Below, one piece after another: positions 18,085-27,237 of a DNA stretch of 47,627 nucleotides. Position 1 is the first letter of the stretch, and each line of letters opens with the position of its first letter. The notes beneath the pieces are model-generated. The model was not told where the DNA came from. It was given only the letters and a program-made list of their open reading frames with translations, and did not search any database. Location of the stretch: the NCBI GenBank assembly GCA_024280485.1, contig JAJRQB010000083.1, positions 1 through 47,627 on the forward strand, written 5' to 3'. The DNA is from Deltaproteobacteria bacterium (GTDB lineage Bacteria > Desulfobacterota > Desulfuromonadia > Desulfuromonadales > Geopsychrobacteraceae). The position numbers and the translations under genes are program-made.

Positions 18085-19293
18085 ATGACTAGCTTTAACT
18101 GTAAAATTGGCACTGCTGATGGTCGGATTGTGGAGCGGGTTTTTGACTCTTCAGATTCTGCTCTTTTGCGACAAAATCTTGAAGAGCAAGGCTTTTTCGT
18201 CTTCAATATTCGTCGACAATTTTTTGGTAAGTCGATAGGAGCCGGAAAGCAGAATGCGCGTATGTCTGGTACTCGATTCCTGTCGTTCAATCAGGAACTT
18301 TTAGTACTTATTCGCTCCGGTTTGCCAATTCTTCAGGTCATTGAAACTTTGATTGAGCAGATGGAAGCGTGTGGACTCCGTGAGGTGTTGCAGGAGGTCC
18401 GTGAGGAGATTAAGTCCGGTAATATTCTATCAGATGCCTTCAGTAAATACCCACAGTTTTTCCCCCACCTCTATGTCGCTTCCATTCGAGCTGGTGAAAA
18501 AACTGGCGACCTGCCTGTGACCATTGGCCGTTTTATTGAGTATCAGAAGAGGGTAGAGGTTATTAGGGGCAGGATTCGAAGCGCTTCTTTTTACCCGATC
18601 ATACTAACATCTCTTGCCTCTTGTGTTTTAGCCTTTATGCTTTTCTATGTTGTTCCGACCTTTACGCAAATTTTTATCGATGCTGACGTGGAACTTCCCC
18701 TGTTAACACGATTACTGATCGGTCTAACCGATAGCCTTTCGACCTTTTTGCCTCTGATTATTGTTGTTATTGTTGTTGGCACCTTCCTTTCCCGTCGTTT
18801 TTTTCGCTCTGTTGGTGGCCGTTTTTTCTTGGATCGGATGCTTTTGCGAATCCCTTTTTTTGGTGATTTAGCTCAGGATTATGCAATCTCAAGTTTTTCA
18901 CGAACTCTGGGCACGACACTGGCGAGTGGAACACCTTTAGTCCCCGCGATGACGATGTCACGTGGGACCTTGAATAATCGCTGCCTTGAAAAAGATATGA
19001 TTGCTGCCGTTCAGCGTGTCGAAGAGGGCACGTCACTCTCTGAGTCATTGACACGCACAACCTTTTTTCCACCGATTGCCTTGCGCATGGTCTCCGTCGG
19101 TGAAACCACAGGCGCCTTGACTGAAATGCTTGGTGATCTTGCTGACTATTATGAGTCCGAAGTTGAAAAACGTTTAGTCAAATTGACTACTATGATTGAA
19201 CCAATTTTGATGATGGTGATGGGCCTAATGATTGGGTTGATTGTTATGGCGATGTATATACCAATTTTTCAGATGGGCCAGACTGTCGGGTAA
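18085..19293 (+). CDS. GspF/PilC-type inner-membrane platform protein
   Basis: The product is 402 residues from ATG 18085. The frame is open to 18025, but the family's N-terminus (substrate-like TADGRIVERVFDS segment) begins just after ATG 18085, so earlier starts are unlikely. No Shine-Dalgarno is visible. The two cytoplasmic T2SSF repeats are present: the first contains FLSFNQELLVLIRSGLPILQVI and IRAGEKTGDLP, and the second SSFSRTLGTTLASGTPLVPA and VSVGETTGALTEML. Three hydrophobic segments anchor the protein (about 165-192, 215-240 and 370-398). It forms the rotor or platform on which the GspE ATPase drives pseudopilus assembly. It is the first gene of a nine-gene operon, 15 bases before gspE. 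Confidence 0.93.
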   Translation: MTSFNCKIGTADGRIVERVFDSSDSALLRQNLEEQGFFVFNIRRQFFGKSIGAGKQNARMSGTRFLSFNQELLVLIRSGLPILQVIETLIEQMEACGLREVLQEVREEIKSGNILSDAFSKYPQFFPHLYVASIRAGEKTGDLPVTIGRFIEYQKRVEVIRGRIRSASFYPIILTSLASCVLAFMLFYVVPTFTQIFIDADVELPLLTRLLIGLTDSLSTFLPLIIVVIVVGTFLSRRFFRSVGGRFFLDRMLLRIPFFGDLAQDYAISSFSRTLGTTLASGTPLVPAMTMSRGTLNNRCLEKDMIAAVQRVEEGTSLSESLTRTTFFPPIALRMVSVGETTGALTEMLGDLADYYESEVEKRLVKLTTMIEPILMMVMGLMIGLIVMAMYIPIFQMGQTVG

Positions 19294-19308
19294 GGATGTT
19301 CGGGGACT

Positions 19309-21027
19309 ATGAAATTTGAACGTAAAAAAATTGGTAGTATTCTCGTTGAGATGGGGACAATTACTTCAGCTGAAGTAGGAATATTACTTGGGAAGTTACA
19401 GATCTCTGGTAAAAATTTTGGAGAGACCGGTCTGGAGGAAGGGTCTTTCTCAGAAGAGGAACTTGCTCAAGCCCTGGGCCGTCAATTCGGTTATGAGTAT
19501 ATAGATCTCAAGGATTCTGTTATCGATGCAGAACTGATGGCGTCCTTACCAGCCGGTTTGCCACTTAAGAACAAGTTGATCCCTCTGGAGCGCAATGGGG
19601 ATACTCTAACTGTTGCAGTCTCTGATCCGACTGATGTTCTGATGCTTGACACCCTTGAGATGCAACTCGGTCTCAGTTTATCCCTGAAGATTACATCGCG
19701 CTCACAGATAGAGCGCTTGCTTGAGAGAGGAGAGGGCTCGCAAAGGGTTCTCCGTGAAGCATCAGAAGACTTCAAACTGCAGTTGATCAAAGAGACCGAT
19801 AGAGGGGATGAGATCCTTTCTATCGATAAACTCACTGCTGATACGAGTCCGATTATACGTTTGATCGACTCGACTCTCTATGATGCTTTGGTCAAGCGCG
19901 CCAGCGATATCCATATCGAATCGACAGGCGAAGGTGTCGTCATAAAATATCGCGTTGATGGGGTTCTCTATCAAGCGACAGAAACTATTGACGGTCGCTT
20001 TCAGTCGCCGATTATATCGCGCATAAAAGTCATGAGTGAGCTTGACATTTCAGAGCGACGAATCCCTCAAGATGGTAGGTTTAAGGTCCGCCTTGGCGAT
20101 AAATCGATCGATTTCAGGGTGTCGATCATGCCGACAATTTTTGGCGAAGATGCTGTTATCAGGATACTTGATAAAGAATCAATAGCTGCAGATATGCAGG
20201 GGTTGACCCTTGAGGTCCTCGGGTTTGAAGAAAGAGAGCGCCTAAGGGTGAGAGCACGAATCCGCGAACCCTACGGTATGGTGCTGGTGACTGGCCCAAC
20301 CGGTAGCGGTAAAACCACGACTCTTTACGCTGCTCTCTCTGAGATCGACGCGACTGAGGAGAAAGTCATCACCATTGAAGACCCGGTTGAATATCAGGTT
20401 AAGGGTGTTGTTCAGGTCCCGGTAAATGAAAAGAAAGGGTTAACCTTCGCCAAAGGGTTGCGCTCTATTCTGCGGCACGACCCTGACAAGATCATGGTCG
20501 GTGAGATTCGTGATCCTGAAACGGCTCAGATTGCAGTGCAGTCAGCATTGACTGGCCATCTGGTCTTTACTACGGTTCATGCTAATAATGTGTTCGATGT
20601 CCTTGGTCGGTTCATGCATATGGGAATAGACCCCTATAGTTTTGTCTCTTGTCTTAACTGTGTCATAGCGCAACGCCTGATTCGCAAGATATGTATTCAC
20701 TGTCGCCATGAGGTCAGTTATAGCGAAGAACAGCTTAGCGAGGCCGGACTGGACCCGAAGAGATTTGCTGGAAAAACCCTCTATGAGGGGGCGGGCTGTA
20801 AGGAGTGTAACGGCCTCGGCTACCATGGTCGTAGCGCAATTGTAGAATTACTTGAGATGAACGATGAATTACGTGAGATGATTGTTAACAAACGACCAGT
20901 CTCTGAACTCAAAAAAACGGCACTTAAGCTGGGTACAATTTTCTTGCGTGAAGCGGCTATTGCAAAACTTCTTGCCGGGGAAACTACTGTCCGCGAGATT
21001 AATCGCGTGACCTTTGCAGAGGATTGA
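19309..21027 (+). CDS. GspE/PilB-type secretion ATPase
   Basis: The product is 572 residues, the normal GspE/PilB size. An N-terminal MshEN-like domain spans about 1-150. The central N2 domain carries RASDIHIES and YRVDGVLY. The ATPase domain has Walker A GPTGSGKT at 329-336, the Asp box ITIEDPVEY, Walker B IMVGEIRDPETA and the His box TGHLVFTTVHAN. A zinc-binding tetracysteine insert (C462, C465, C497, C500) is intact, as in functional assembly ATPases. It powers pseudopilus extension on the cytoplasmic face. The FGRxFGYEYIDL-type N-terminal helix is also kept. It follows the platform gene and runs into the pilM-like gene. Confidence 0.95.
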   Translation: MKFERKKIGSILVEMGTITSAEVGILLGKLQISGKNFGETGLEEGSFSEEELAQALGRQFGYEYIDLKDSVIDAELMASLPAGLPLKNKLIPLERNGDTLTVAVSDPTDVLMLDTLEMQLGLSLSLKITSRSQIERLLERGEGSQRVLREASEDFKLQLIKETDRGDEILSIDKLTADTSPIIRLIDSTLYDALVKRASDIHIESTGEGVVIKYRVDGVLYQATETIDGRFQSPIISRIKVMSELDISERRIPQDGRFKVRLGDKSIDFRVSIMPTIFGEDAVIRILDKESIAADMQGLTLEVLGFEERERLRVRARIREPYGMVLVTGPTGSGKTTTLYAALSEIDATEEKVITIEDPVEYQVKGVVQVPVNEKKGLTFAKGLRSILRHDPDKIMVGEIRDPETAQIAVQSALTGHLVFTTVHANNVFDVLGRFMHMGIDPYSFVSCLNCVIAQRLIRKICIHCRHEVSYSEEQLSEAGLDPKRFAGKTLYEGAGCKECNGLGYHGRSAIVELLEMNDELREMIVNKRPVSELKKTALKLGTIFLREAAIAKLLAGETTVREINRVTFAED

Positions 21028-21034
21028 AACTGAC

Positions 21035-21964
21035 GTGTTCGGCAGAAACTTTATAGGTCTGGAAATTCGGCGACAGGGATTGCGAGCCGTGTCACTTAAA
21101 CGTAGAGGTCGCCATCGTACCCTTTGTGGCGGACAAACCCTGCAACTTAGTGAAGGCGTTGTCTCGCCGACTGCGCGTGAATTAAACGTCATCGACTCAG
21201 AAGTGTTCATTGATGGCATCAAAGAGGTCTTGCTTCCTCTCGCAGGGAGTGAAGAGCGGGTTGCTCTTTGTCTACCTGATGCCTCTGGACATATTTTTCT
21301 ACTCGACATTGATACTCCATTCAAAAATCGTCAACAGGGTATAGATATCATCCGTTGGCAGCTAAAAGAGAAGCTCCCGGATAATTACCGCACGCTCGAA
21401 ATCGATTATCAGGTGCTAGGTACGCGGGAATCAGGCAGTCAGCGGGTGCTGGTGTCTGTCATAGATAAAGCTATTCGTAATCAATATGAAGAGCTTTTGA
21501 CGACTGCTGGTTTTTCGGTATCTTTAATAGATTTCCAGTCGTTACAGATTTACAATTGCTATAAATCAAAGGTTGATATGGGCAATGATTTTATTTTTGT
21601 CGCCCTCAATCAACGCCAACTCAATGTGTTGAGTGTTCAGAACGGACTGCTTGATTTTCATCGCTCAAAAGCAGGGATGGTCGACCCGGAAGCGGTGTTT
21701 CAAGAGATTAATCGATCGCTGGTAACTTATCGTAGTGAGCATAGTGTTTATTCACGTTCGACTCTCTTTCTCCAGAGTGACTGGGAAGAGCAGCAAAGCT
21801 TGAGCGATGCTGTTTCTTCAGCATTCGATCGCGAAGCTCAAAGGTTGCCGTCGCCATTAACGACCCTGGCAGGGCAGCAAAATTTGACACTCTCAACTGC
21901 TGAGGCTGCTGGTATGGCTGCGGCCATTGGTGCCGCAGAAAGTTTGATGTGGGATAAAAGATGA
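21035..21964 (+). CDS. PilM-like actin-fold assembly protein
   Basis: The product is 309 residues from GTG 21035. A TTG at 21014 would overlap the ATPase gene but has no ribosome site and adds a non-family N-terminus; MFGRNFIGLEI fits the PilM/GspL start. The actin-like fold is recognised from this GLEI phosphate-1 strand, the IDIIRWQLKEKLP segment that corresponds to the conserved PilM region, and the C-terminal TAEAAGMAAAIGAA helix. PilM binds the cytoplasmic tail of PilN and links the inner-membrane ring to the ATPase. Sequence identity to known PilM is visibly low, so the call rests on fold signature plus context. It overlaps the pilN-like gene by 4 bases. Confidence 0.8.
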   Translation: MFGRNFIGLEIRRQGLRAVSLKRRGRHRTLCGGQTLQLSEGVVSPTARELNVIDSEVFIDGIKEVLLPLAGSEERVALCLPDASGHIFLLDIDTPFKNRQQGIDIIRWQLKEKLPDNYRTLEIDYQVLGTRESGSQRVLVSVIDKAIRNQYEELLTTAGFSVSLIDFQSLQIYNCYKSKVDMGNDFIFVALNQRQLNVLSVQNGLLDFHRSKAGMVDPEAVFQEINRSLVTYRSEHSVYSRSTLFLQSDWEEQQSLSDAVSSAFDREAQRLPSPLTTLAGQQNLTLSTAEAAGMAAAIGAAESLMWDKR

Positions 21965-22521
21965 AATTTAATCTAAATCTTGCCAGCCGTCGCTATGTGA
22001 ACAAACGTGCTCTGTATTACGGGTTTGTTACCGCACTTTGTATTTTACTTCTCTTTGGTGGCTGGGAGGTTAGCTCTCTGATTTCAAGCAATAATGCATT
22101 GCAGTTAAATCAGCAACGTTTAGTTGAAGCCAAAAAAAAGTTACAAGCTTTCCGTGGTGGACCAACAAAGACATTAAGTATTCAGGAACGTGCGTTACTT
22201 GAAAAAGAATCTTCAGTCGTTACCGATTTGCTGGCATTAGATGCGTTTCGATGGACTGAATTGCTCGATCGGATGGAAAAGCTGCTACCCAAGGGTGTAA
22301 GTCTGAATTCTTTTAGTCCTGATTATAAGAAGAAGAGTCTTAATCTCAACGGGAATGCTCGCACTCTTAAGGATATGCGGATATTTTTGGACAGATTGCT
22401 TAAAAAAGAAATTTTCAAGCAGGTTTATCTTAAAAATCATTCGCGGATTAAGGTTAAGGATTATGCAGATATTGACCGCGATGCGATATCTTTCTCTCTT
22501 CAGTTAGAGGGGGTCTTTTGA
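21961..22521 (+). CDS. PilN-like inner-membrane assembly protein
   Basis: The product is 186 residues. A short cytoplasmic tail begins MKFNLNLASRRYVNKR, matching the PilN INLL-type motif that docks on PilM. One membrane segment spans about 20-42. A coiled-coil stretch and a small periplasmic ferredoxin-like domain follow (RMEKLLPKGVSLNSFSP, then an alternating strand-helix pattern). It forms the inner-membrane ring with the PilO-like protein. It overlaps both neighbours (4 bases upstream, 1 base downstream), a sign of translational coupling. Confidence 0.85.
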   Translation: MKFNLNLASRRYVNKRALYYGFVTALCILLLFGGWEVSSLISSNNALQLNQQRLVEAKKKLQAFRGGPTKTLSIQERALLEKESSVVTDLLALDAFRWTELLDRMEKLLPKGVSLNSFSPDYKKKSLNLNGNARTLKDMRIFLDRLLKKEIFKQVYLKNHSRIKVKDYADIDRDAISFSLQLEGVF

Positions 22522-23087
22522 TGTCACGAGAACAACTGATCCAGACTCTTTGGGGGGAGAACCGTGGCAAGGTAATATTATTACTTATTATTATTTTGTT
22601 AATTGGTGCTGTACAGCTTTGGCAGGGAGTTTGGGTTGAGACTAAACTAGTGTCTTCTCGCCGGGAATTGCAGAAAGTTCAGGCTGATCTGGACTCGATT
22701 CAGAAACGCATAGCGGAGGGTGGAGGAACACAGATCTCTGGAATCGCAGATGATCTGGAGTATTTCTACAAGATGGTACCGTCACGGAGCGGGCTCGGTA
22801 GCTTCATTGGTCGTCTTTACTCTTACGCTAAAGCAGCTGATATTGATATTGATAGAATTTCCTACGCTGCCAAACCGGTCAAGGAGACAGCGCTTCTCGG
22901 TTATCAGCTTGGTTTCACAGTCACTGGTAGCTATGCGCAAGTCAAAAAATTTATTCATCAGCTAGAAAATTCTCCATCGCTGTTGATTTTGGATGAGATT
23001 TCACTGGCTGGCAACCGTCAGGCAGATAAAGAGATTGTCAATCTGCAAATACAGCTTCAAACCTTTTTTCAGGTGACTGGGCCATGA
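22521..23087 (+). CDS. PilO-like inner-membrane assembly protein
   Basis: The product is 188 residues. The ATG overlaps the previous stop as TGATG; a TTG one codon earlier is less likely. One membrane helix lies at about 18-36. A coiled coil then reaches residue 70, and a periplasmic ferredoxin-like domain follows, with SFIGRLYSYAKAADIDIDRIS and GYQLGFTVTGSYAQVKKFIHQLENSPSLLILDEISL, the typical PilO pattern. It partners the PilN-like protein in the alignment complex. The next gene overlaps by 4 bases. Confidence 0.87.
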   Translation: MSREQLIQTLWGENRGKVILLLIIILLIGAVQLWQGVWVETKLVSSRRELQKVQADLDSIQKRIAEGGGTQISGIADDLEYFYKMVPSRSGLGSFIGRLYSYAKAADIDIDRISYAAKPVKETALLGYQLGFTVTGSYAQVKKFIHQLENSPSLLILDEISLAGNRQADKEIVNLQIQLQTFFQVTGP

Positions 23088-23776
23088 AAAACTCCAAAAT
23101 CATTCTACCTCTGCTGGCCGTTGGTGTGATTGTCTCATTTTATTATGCTTGGCAGGACATGCAGCCCGTTGACCCAGTCAATAAGGGTACGACTGGAATT
23201 CACCATGCGGTTGATTCACTTGTCAGTAAGGCGTTGGCGTCAGGTCGCTTTGATTTCAGTGGGGGGGAACGGCGTAAGTTTCGCAACCCCAGCCGCAACC
23301 TCTTTAATCAGTTGTTCCCGGCACCACCGGCACCTAAGGTCGTTGCTGCGGCGCCTGTTGTACCACCGCCACCAGTCGTTGTTACGGTTGCTCAAGCCCC
23401 GCCACCTCCGATGCCGGTCCCAGTCCGAACTCCTAGCACTCGGATGCCGGCATTTCAGGTACTTGGTTTTCTGGAAAAGAGAGGTCAGCTGACCGCTTTT
23501 TTGTCGCTACAGGGCGAAATCTACCTCGTAAAAAAAGAACAATTATTTGCTAACGAATTTAGAGTCTCTGCGTTGACTAGCCAAAATATAACAATTGCTC
23601 GAGTCTCCGACGCAGGTGAAGTCAGTCTGCCCCTCAGTGAAAAATCTGGCTCAATGAAGATCCTGGATAGAGCTGGAAGCAGACCAGCGCCGCGTTCGAA
23701 CATCCCCACTTCGCGACCAGAACTTCAACCAGCGATGCCGGTTGTTCATCCGCCGATAGGTGGCAGTGCAAACTGA
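23084..23776 (+). CDS. PilP/GspC-like periplasmic linker protein
   Basis: The product is 230 residues. One N-terminal membrane helix (about 5-24) is followed by a proline-rich linker (about 80-125, many PPPP-type runs). A small beta-rich domain (about 125-190) contains VLGFLEKRGQLTAFLSLQGE, VKKEQLFANEFRVSAL and ITIARVSD, in the manner of the GspC homology region or PilP. This protein usually bridges the inner-membrane ring and the secretin. A second low-complexity Pro/Ser tail ends the protein. The family assignment rests mainly on position between the PilO-like gene and the secretin and on domain order; it could be named either PilP-like or GspC-like. Confidence 0.7.
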   Translation: MKNSKIILPLLAVGVIVSFYYAWQDMQPVDPVNKGTTGIHHAVDSLVSKALASGRFDFSGGERRKFRNPSRNLFNQLFPAPPAPKVVAAAPVVPPPPVVVTVAQAPPPPMPVPVRTPSTRMPAFQVLGFLEKRGQLTAFLSLQGEIYLVKKEQLFANEFRVSALTSQNITIARVSDAGEVSLPLSEKSGSMKILDRAGSRPAPRSNIPTSRPELQPAMPVVHPPIGGSAN

Positions 23777-23824
23777 TAGATATGGAAAGATTAAATGAAA
23801 TATAGACAACGAGGCGCAGAATCA

Positions 23825-26275
23825 ATGAAAAGATTACTGATATGGACTTTGCTGCTGATGCTGGGCGGATGTGCCAGTGGGTCTTCTTCTTTTAAAAAAG
23901 GTGAAGACTTCTTATCGGCCGGTAATTATGACGCCGCTGTTATGGCCTATGCTGAAGCTGCTGACAAGAGTCCGAATAAGGCCGAGTACAAGGTGAGGTT
24001 GCAAAAGGCCCGGCATAGTGCTGCGATCATTCATGAAAAGCGCGCCGATGAATTGCTGGCTAATAAAAAATATCGGGCTGCAAGGCAGGAATATCTGCTT
24101 GCAAGCGGACTCGACGGGTCCATTGAAACTAATTTGGATAAGGCCCGCATCGCGGAGCTGTATCTCGACGTTAGCAAAAAAATAGCAGAAGCCCGTACTA
24201 TGATTCGTGATAGACATTTCAAACAGGCGCATCAACTTGTGAAAGATGCCCTAGCTCAAATGCCTGATTATCCGCCCGCTCTTGCTATGCAGAGAGAGCT
24301 GGACCGTCGTGCATCGACTGTAATCGATGGTGTTGAACTTGAGGTCAGTTCGAATGAACCGATAACGCTTAACTTTAAATCCGCTAACCTACCAGATGTT
24401 TTTGATATTTTAACTCAACTTTCTGGGATTCGTTTTATTCTCGACGACTCGATGCGGACACAGACCACCACGCTTTATCTTGAGCAAGCGACCTTCAGTC
24501 AGGCTTTTGAACTTCTTTTGCGGATGAACAAGCTCGATAAAAAGATCCTCAATTCAAAAACGATCATTCTTTTCCCGAATACGAAGGATAAACAGAAGCA
24601 GTTCGCCGATCAGATAATCCAGACCTTCTACTTGTCGCATATAGATGCAAAAAAGGCGGTTAACTTGCTGCGTACCATGCTGCAGGTGCGAAAAATATAC
24701 GTTCACGAAGAGCTTAATGCCATTGTACTACGTGATAAACCGGAAGTGATTCGGTTGGCGCAGAAGATCCTTGAAGCTAATGATCGTTCAACATCTGAGG
24801 TAGTTTTCGATTTAGAACTGGTTGAGGTTAGTCATACCAAGGGCCTCGATATTGGTCCAAAACTGAGCAGCTACGCTACAACAGCTGGTTTTGCTGAGGC
24901 ACCAACGTCTACAGATACGACTATTGTGACGTTACCATCAATCGCTGGTACCAGAATTGTTTCTGGGCTTAGCGATCTTACATTATTATATACCCTTCCC
25001 TCAGCTACCTTCGATCTGCAAAAGCAGTCAAGTGACGCTGAAATCCTTGCCAGCCCGAAAATCAGAGTTAAGAATAAGGGTAAAGCCAAGGTCCATATCG
25101 GGAGTCGTGAACCGGTAGTGACAGTGACTATTAACGATACCCAAACCTCCGAGAACGTCCAGTATGTTGATGTCGGGGTCAAGTTGGATATCGAGCCAGT
25201 GATCCACCTCGACAACACCATTGTGACAAAACTTGGGCTTGAGGTTAGTAATGTTTCAGCACGGGATGTAACGGCTAACGGGACTGCCGTCCTGACAATT
25301 TCGACGACTAATGCGAATACTGAATTGATTTTGAAGGATGGTGTTCAGACCATCATTGGCGGCTTGTTGCGTGATGATGATAGCCTGACAAAAAACGGCA
25401 TTCCAATCCTCAGCGATATCCCCCTATTGGGGGCATTGTTTACCCACTACAGTAAAAGTAATTCGAAACGTGAAATACTCCTATCGATCACCCCGCATAT
25501 TGTACGCTCTGTTAAACTGCCTGAAGGAAATTCCGCCACCATCTGGTCTGGTGGTGTAGATGATCTGCGGGTCGGGCGCAACTTCGGTTCTTTTGCCGAT
25601 GAATACGCTGAAGGGCAAGGGAAAACACCCACCAACGCGGTTCCTGCACTGACTAAGCCCGTCAATATGGTTCAGTCACAACAGGGTACACTACTGCTAC
25701 CCGAAAAGAATCCGCCTGAATTGAAAATGGAGACCGGCCTACCGGCTAAGCCTACAAGTAATCTACCGCCAGTGGTACCACCGGTGGCTCAGGCAGTTAT
25801 CCCGCCAACTGCGATGGTCACAGAAGTTATCCTTCCCGGACAACAGACACCTGAGGTGATTAACCGTCCAACGATTTTTCTTGAAGGTGATCGTCTCGCC
25901 ACTATCGGTAGTCACTTTACGCTGACACTCTCGGTGCAGGATGTGAAAAATTTGTTTAGTGCGCCTCTTTATATCCGTTATGATCCTAAACTTGTAGAGT
26001 TTGTTAATGCAACTGAAGGGACTTTCCTCAAGCAGAACGGAGAACAGACGATATTTACCAGCACCCAGATGTCTGATTCCGGCCGGGTGATAGTTGGGCT
26101 CAAACTTGGGGCAGGGAGCAAGGGTGTAACAGGTGGCGGTGTATTGGCGAAGCTGGAGTTTAAAGCCAAAGCCGCCGGTAAATTGTCGATCGCCCCTGAA
26201 CGTATCAACTTCCGTAATCCTGCCGGTGAAAGATTGCCAATCGATAGTCGTGGTCTGATCGTTGAGGTAAAATAA
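23825..26275 (+). CDS. Lipoprotein secretin (GspD/PilQ type) with C-terminal cohesin-like domain
   Basis: The product is 816 residues. ATG 23825 is preferred over ATG 23795 because it opens a lipoprotein signal, with lipobox LGGC (cysteine near residue 16). Residues about 20-170 are helical TPR-like repeats. An STN/N0-like domain follows (about 175-240, SANLPDVFDILTQLSGI), then an N1-type domain (AKKAVNLLRTMLQ...). The secretin beta-barrel domain runs to about 575, with VGVKLDIEP and GVQTIIGGLLRDDD...PLLGALF. After a Pro-rich linker, the last 140 residues form a cohesin-type beta-sandwich (PLYIRYDPKLVEFVNATEG, GVLAKLEFKAKAAG). Secretins form the outer-membrane gate. Known from memory: Geobacter has a comparable atypical type II system. 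Confidence 0.92.
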   Translation: MKRLLIWTLLLMLGGCASGSSSFKKGEDFLSAGNYDAAVMAYAEAADKSPNKAEYKVRLQKARHSAAIIHEKRADELLANKKYRAARQEYLLASGLDGSIETNLDKARIAELYLDVSKKIAEARTMIRDRHFKQAHQLVKDALAQMPDYPPALAMQRELDRRASTVIDGVELEVSSNEPITLNFKSANLPDVFDILTQLSGIRFILDDSMRTQTTTLYLEQATFSQAFELLLRMNKLDKKILNSKTIILFPNTKDKQKQFADQIIQTFYLSHIDAKKAVNLLRTMLQVRKIYVHEELNAIVLRDKPEVIRLAQKILEANDRSTSEVVFDLELVEVSHTKGLDIGPKLSSYATTAGFAEAPTSTDTTIVTLPSIAGTRIVSGLSDLTLLYTLPSATFDLQKQSSDAEILASPKIRVKNKGKAKVHIGSREPVVTVTINDTQTSENVQYVDVGVKLDIEPVIHLDNTIVTKLGLEVSNVSARDVTANGTAVLTISTTNANTELILKDGVQTIIGGLLRDDDSLTKNGIPILSDIPLLGALFTHYSKSNSKREILLSITPHIVRSVKLPEGNSATIWSGGVDDLRVGRNFGSFADEYAEGQGKTPTNAVPALTKPVNMVQSQQGTLLLPEKNPPELKMETGLPAKPTSNLPPVVPPVAQAVIPPTAMVTEVILPGQQTPEVINRPTIFLEGDRLATIGSHFTLTLSVQDVKNLFSAPLYIRYDPKLVEFVNATEGTFLKQNGEQTIFTSTQMSDSGRVIVGLKLGAGSKGVTGGGVLAKLEFKAKAAGKLSIAPERINFRNPAGERLPIDSRGLIVEVK

Positions 26276-26278
26276 ATT

Positions 26279-26770
26279 TTGGCATATTTGTCTCAAAAAC
26301 TACGCTGTCATCAAGGTTTGACTCTCATTGAAATTGTCATTGCCATGGCGATACTCGCAGTTCTTGCGACGGCGATTGTTCCTATGGCTGAAGTGACCGT
26401 ACAGCGGACTAAAGAGCTCGAACTGCGTCGCTCATTGCGCACGATTAGAAGCGCGCTGGATGCATATAAAGCTGATTATGATAAAGCTGTAGAAGAAAAA
26501 AAAATCATAGTTACGATTGGAGATACAGGGTATCCCGAAGAATTGGAAACGCTGATTGAAGGCGACGATTGGGGTGGCCTTTATGAACAGAATCGCAGGT
26601 ATTTAAGGCGAATCCCAACTGATCCTTTTGACAGAGATGACGAGGGTTGGGGCCTGCGTGCCTATGCTGATGAACATGATTCAACAGTTTGGGGCGGTCA
26701 GGATATTTATGATGTCTATTCTCAGAGTGACAAGTTGGGACTCGATGGCACTCCTTATAGCAGTTGGTAA
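26279..26770 (+). CDS. GspG-like pseudopilin 1
   Basis: The product is 163 residues. It starts at TTG 26279 (another TTG is three codons on) with GAGGT about 10 bases upstream. The prepilin signal is basic and short, with cleavage after HQG; mature residue 1 is Leu instead of the usual Phe, while Glu5 is kept (LTLIE). The hydrophobic helix is IVIAMAILAVLATAIVP. The C-terminal domain has LRRIPTDPFDRDDEGW, a DVYS strand and a terminal Trp. This layout fits the GspG major-pseudopilin family. No prepilin peptidase gene is in the window. It follows the secretin by 3 bases. Confidence 0.88.
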   Translation: MAYLSQKLRCHQGLTLIEIVIAMAILAVLATAIVPMAEVTVQRTKELELRRSLRTIRSALDAYKADYDKAVEEKKIIVTIGDTGYPEELETLIEGDDWGGLYEQNRRYLRRIPTDPFDRDDEGWGLRAYADEHDSTVWGGQDIYDVYSQSDKLGLDGTPYSSW

Positions 26771-26773
26771 ATA

Positions 26774-27187
26774 ATGATAAATTTTCTTTTGAATAGAACC
26801 AGAAATACTCGGGGGTTCACCTTGGTTGAACTCCTTGCAGTTATGATGATCCTTAGCATTCTTGCCGCGATCGCTGTGCCGAGTTATCGCAAACACCAGT
26901 TAAAAGCACGCGAAACAGTCTTGAGTGAGGATCTTTATCAAATGCGCCGTTCTATAGACGCATTCTATGCCGACAAGGGGCAATATCCGGAGAGTCTCGA
27001 AGATTTGGTCAATAGTCATTACTTACGTGGCTTGCCACGAGACCCTTTTACTCGTGTTGAAGATAGTTGGGAATGTGTTGTCCCTGAACCGACGGATGAT
27101 GGTGAGCTGGCTGAGGGGGGCTGCTTTGACGTTAAGAGTGGAAGTGAAAAAGTTGGAATTAATAGAATCCCGTACAATGAATGGTAA
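26774..27187 (+). CDS. GspG-like pseudopilin 2
   Basis: The product is 137 residues. Cleavage is expected after TRG, giving mature FTLVELL with Glu5. The hydrophobic helix is AVMMILSILAAIAVP. The C-terminal part has GQYPESLEDLV, LRGLPRDPFTRVEDSWE, a CFDVKSGSEKVGI strand and a terminal Trp. These parallel pseudopilin 1 position by position, so the two look like a tandem duplication. Two cysteines (WECVV and GGCFD) may form a disulfide. In Geobacter, an OxpG pseudopilin in this kind of system is needed for export linked to insoluble iron reduction (from memory). This gene may correspond to it, but which of the two does cannot be decided here. Confidence 0.9.
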   Translation: MINFLLNRTRNTRGFTLVELLAVMMILSILAAIAVPSYRKHQLKARETVLSEDLYQMRRSIDAFYADKGQYPESLEDLVNSHYLRGLPRDPFTRVEDSWECVVPEPTDDGELAEGGCFDVKSGSEKVGINRIPYNEW

Positions 27188-27237
27188 AGCTGTCAGCCTC
27201 CTTTTTTCTTAATAACTACAGATTGTGAAATGACAAG

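Noticed and set aside
18061-18085. Leaderless promoter (TATTAT 8 bases before ATG 18085) for the secretion operon
   Set aside because: The spacing resembles the TonB-like case, but no acceptable -35 box was found.
17928-18290. Minus-strand ORF opposite the gspF-like start
   Set aside because: It overlaps the well-supported GspF-type gene and the pta terminator, and has no ribosome site or family signature.
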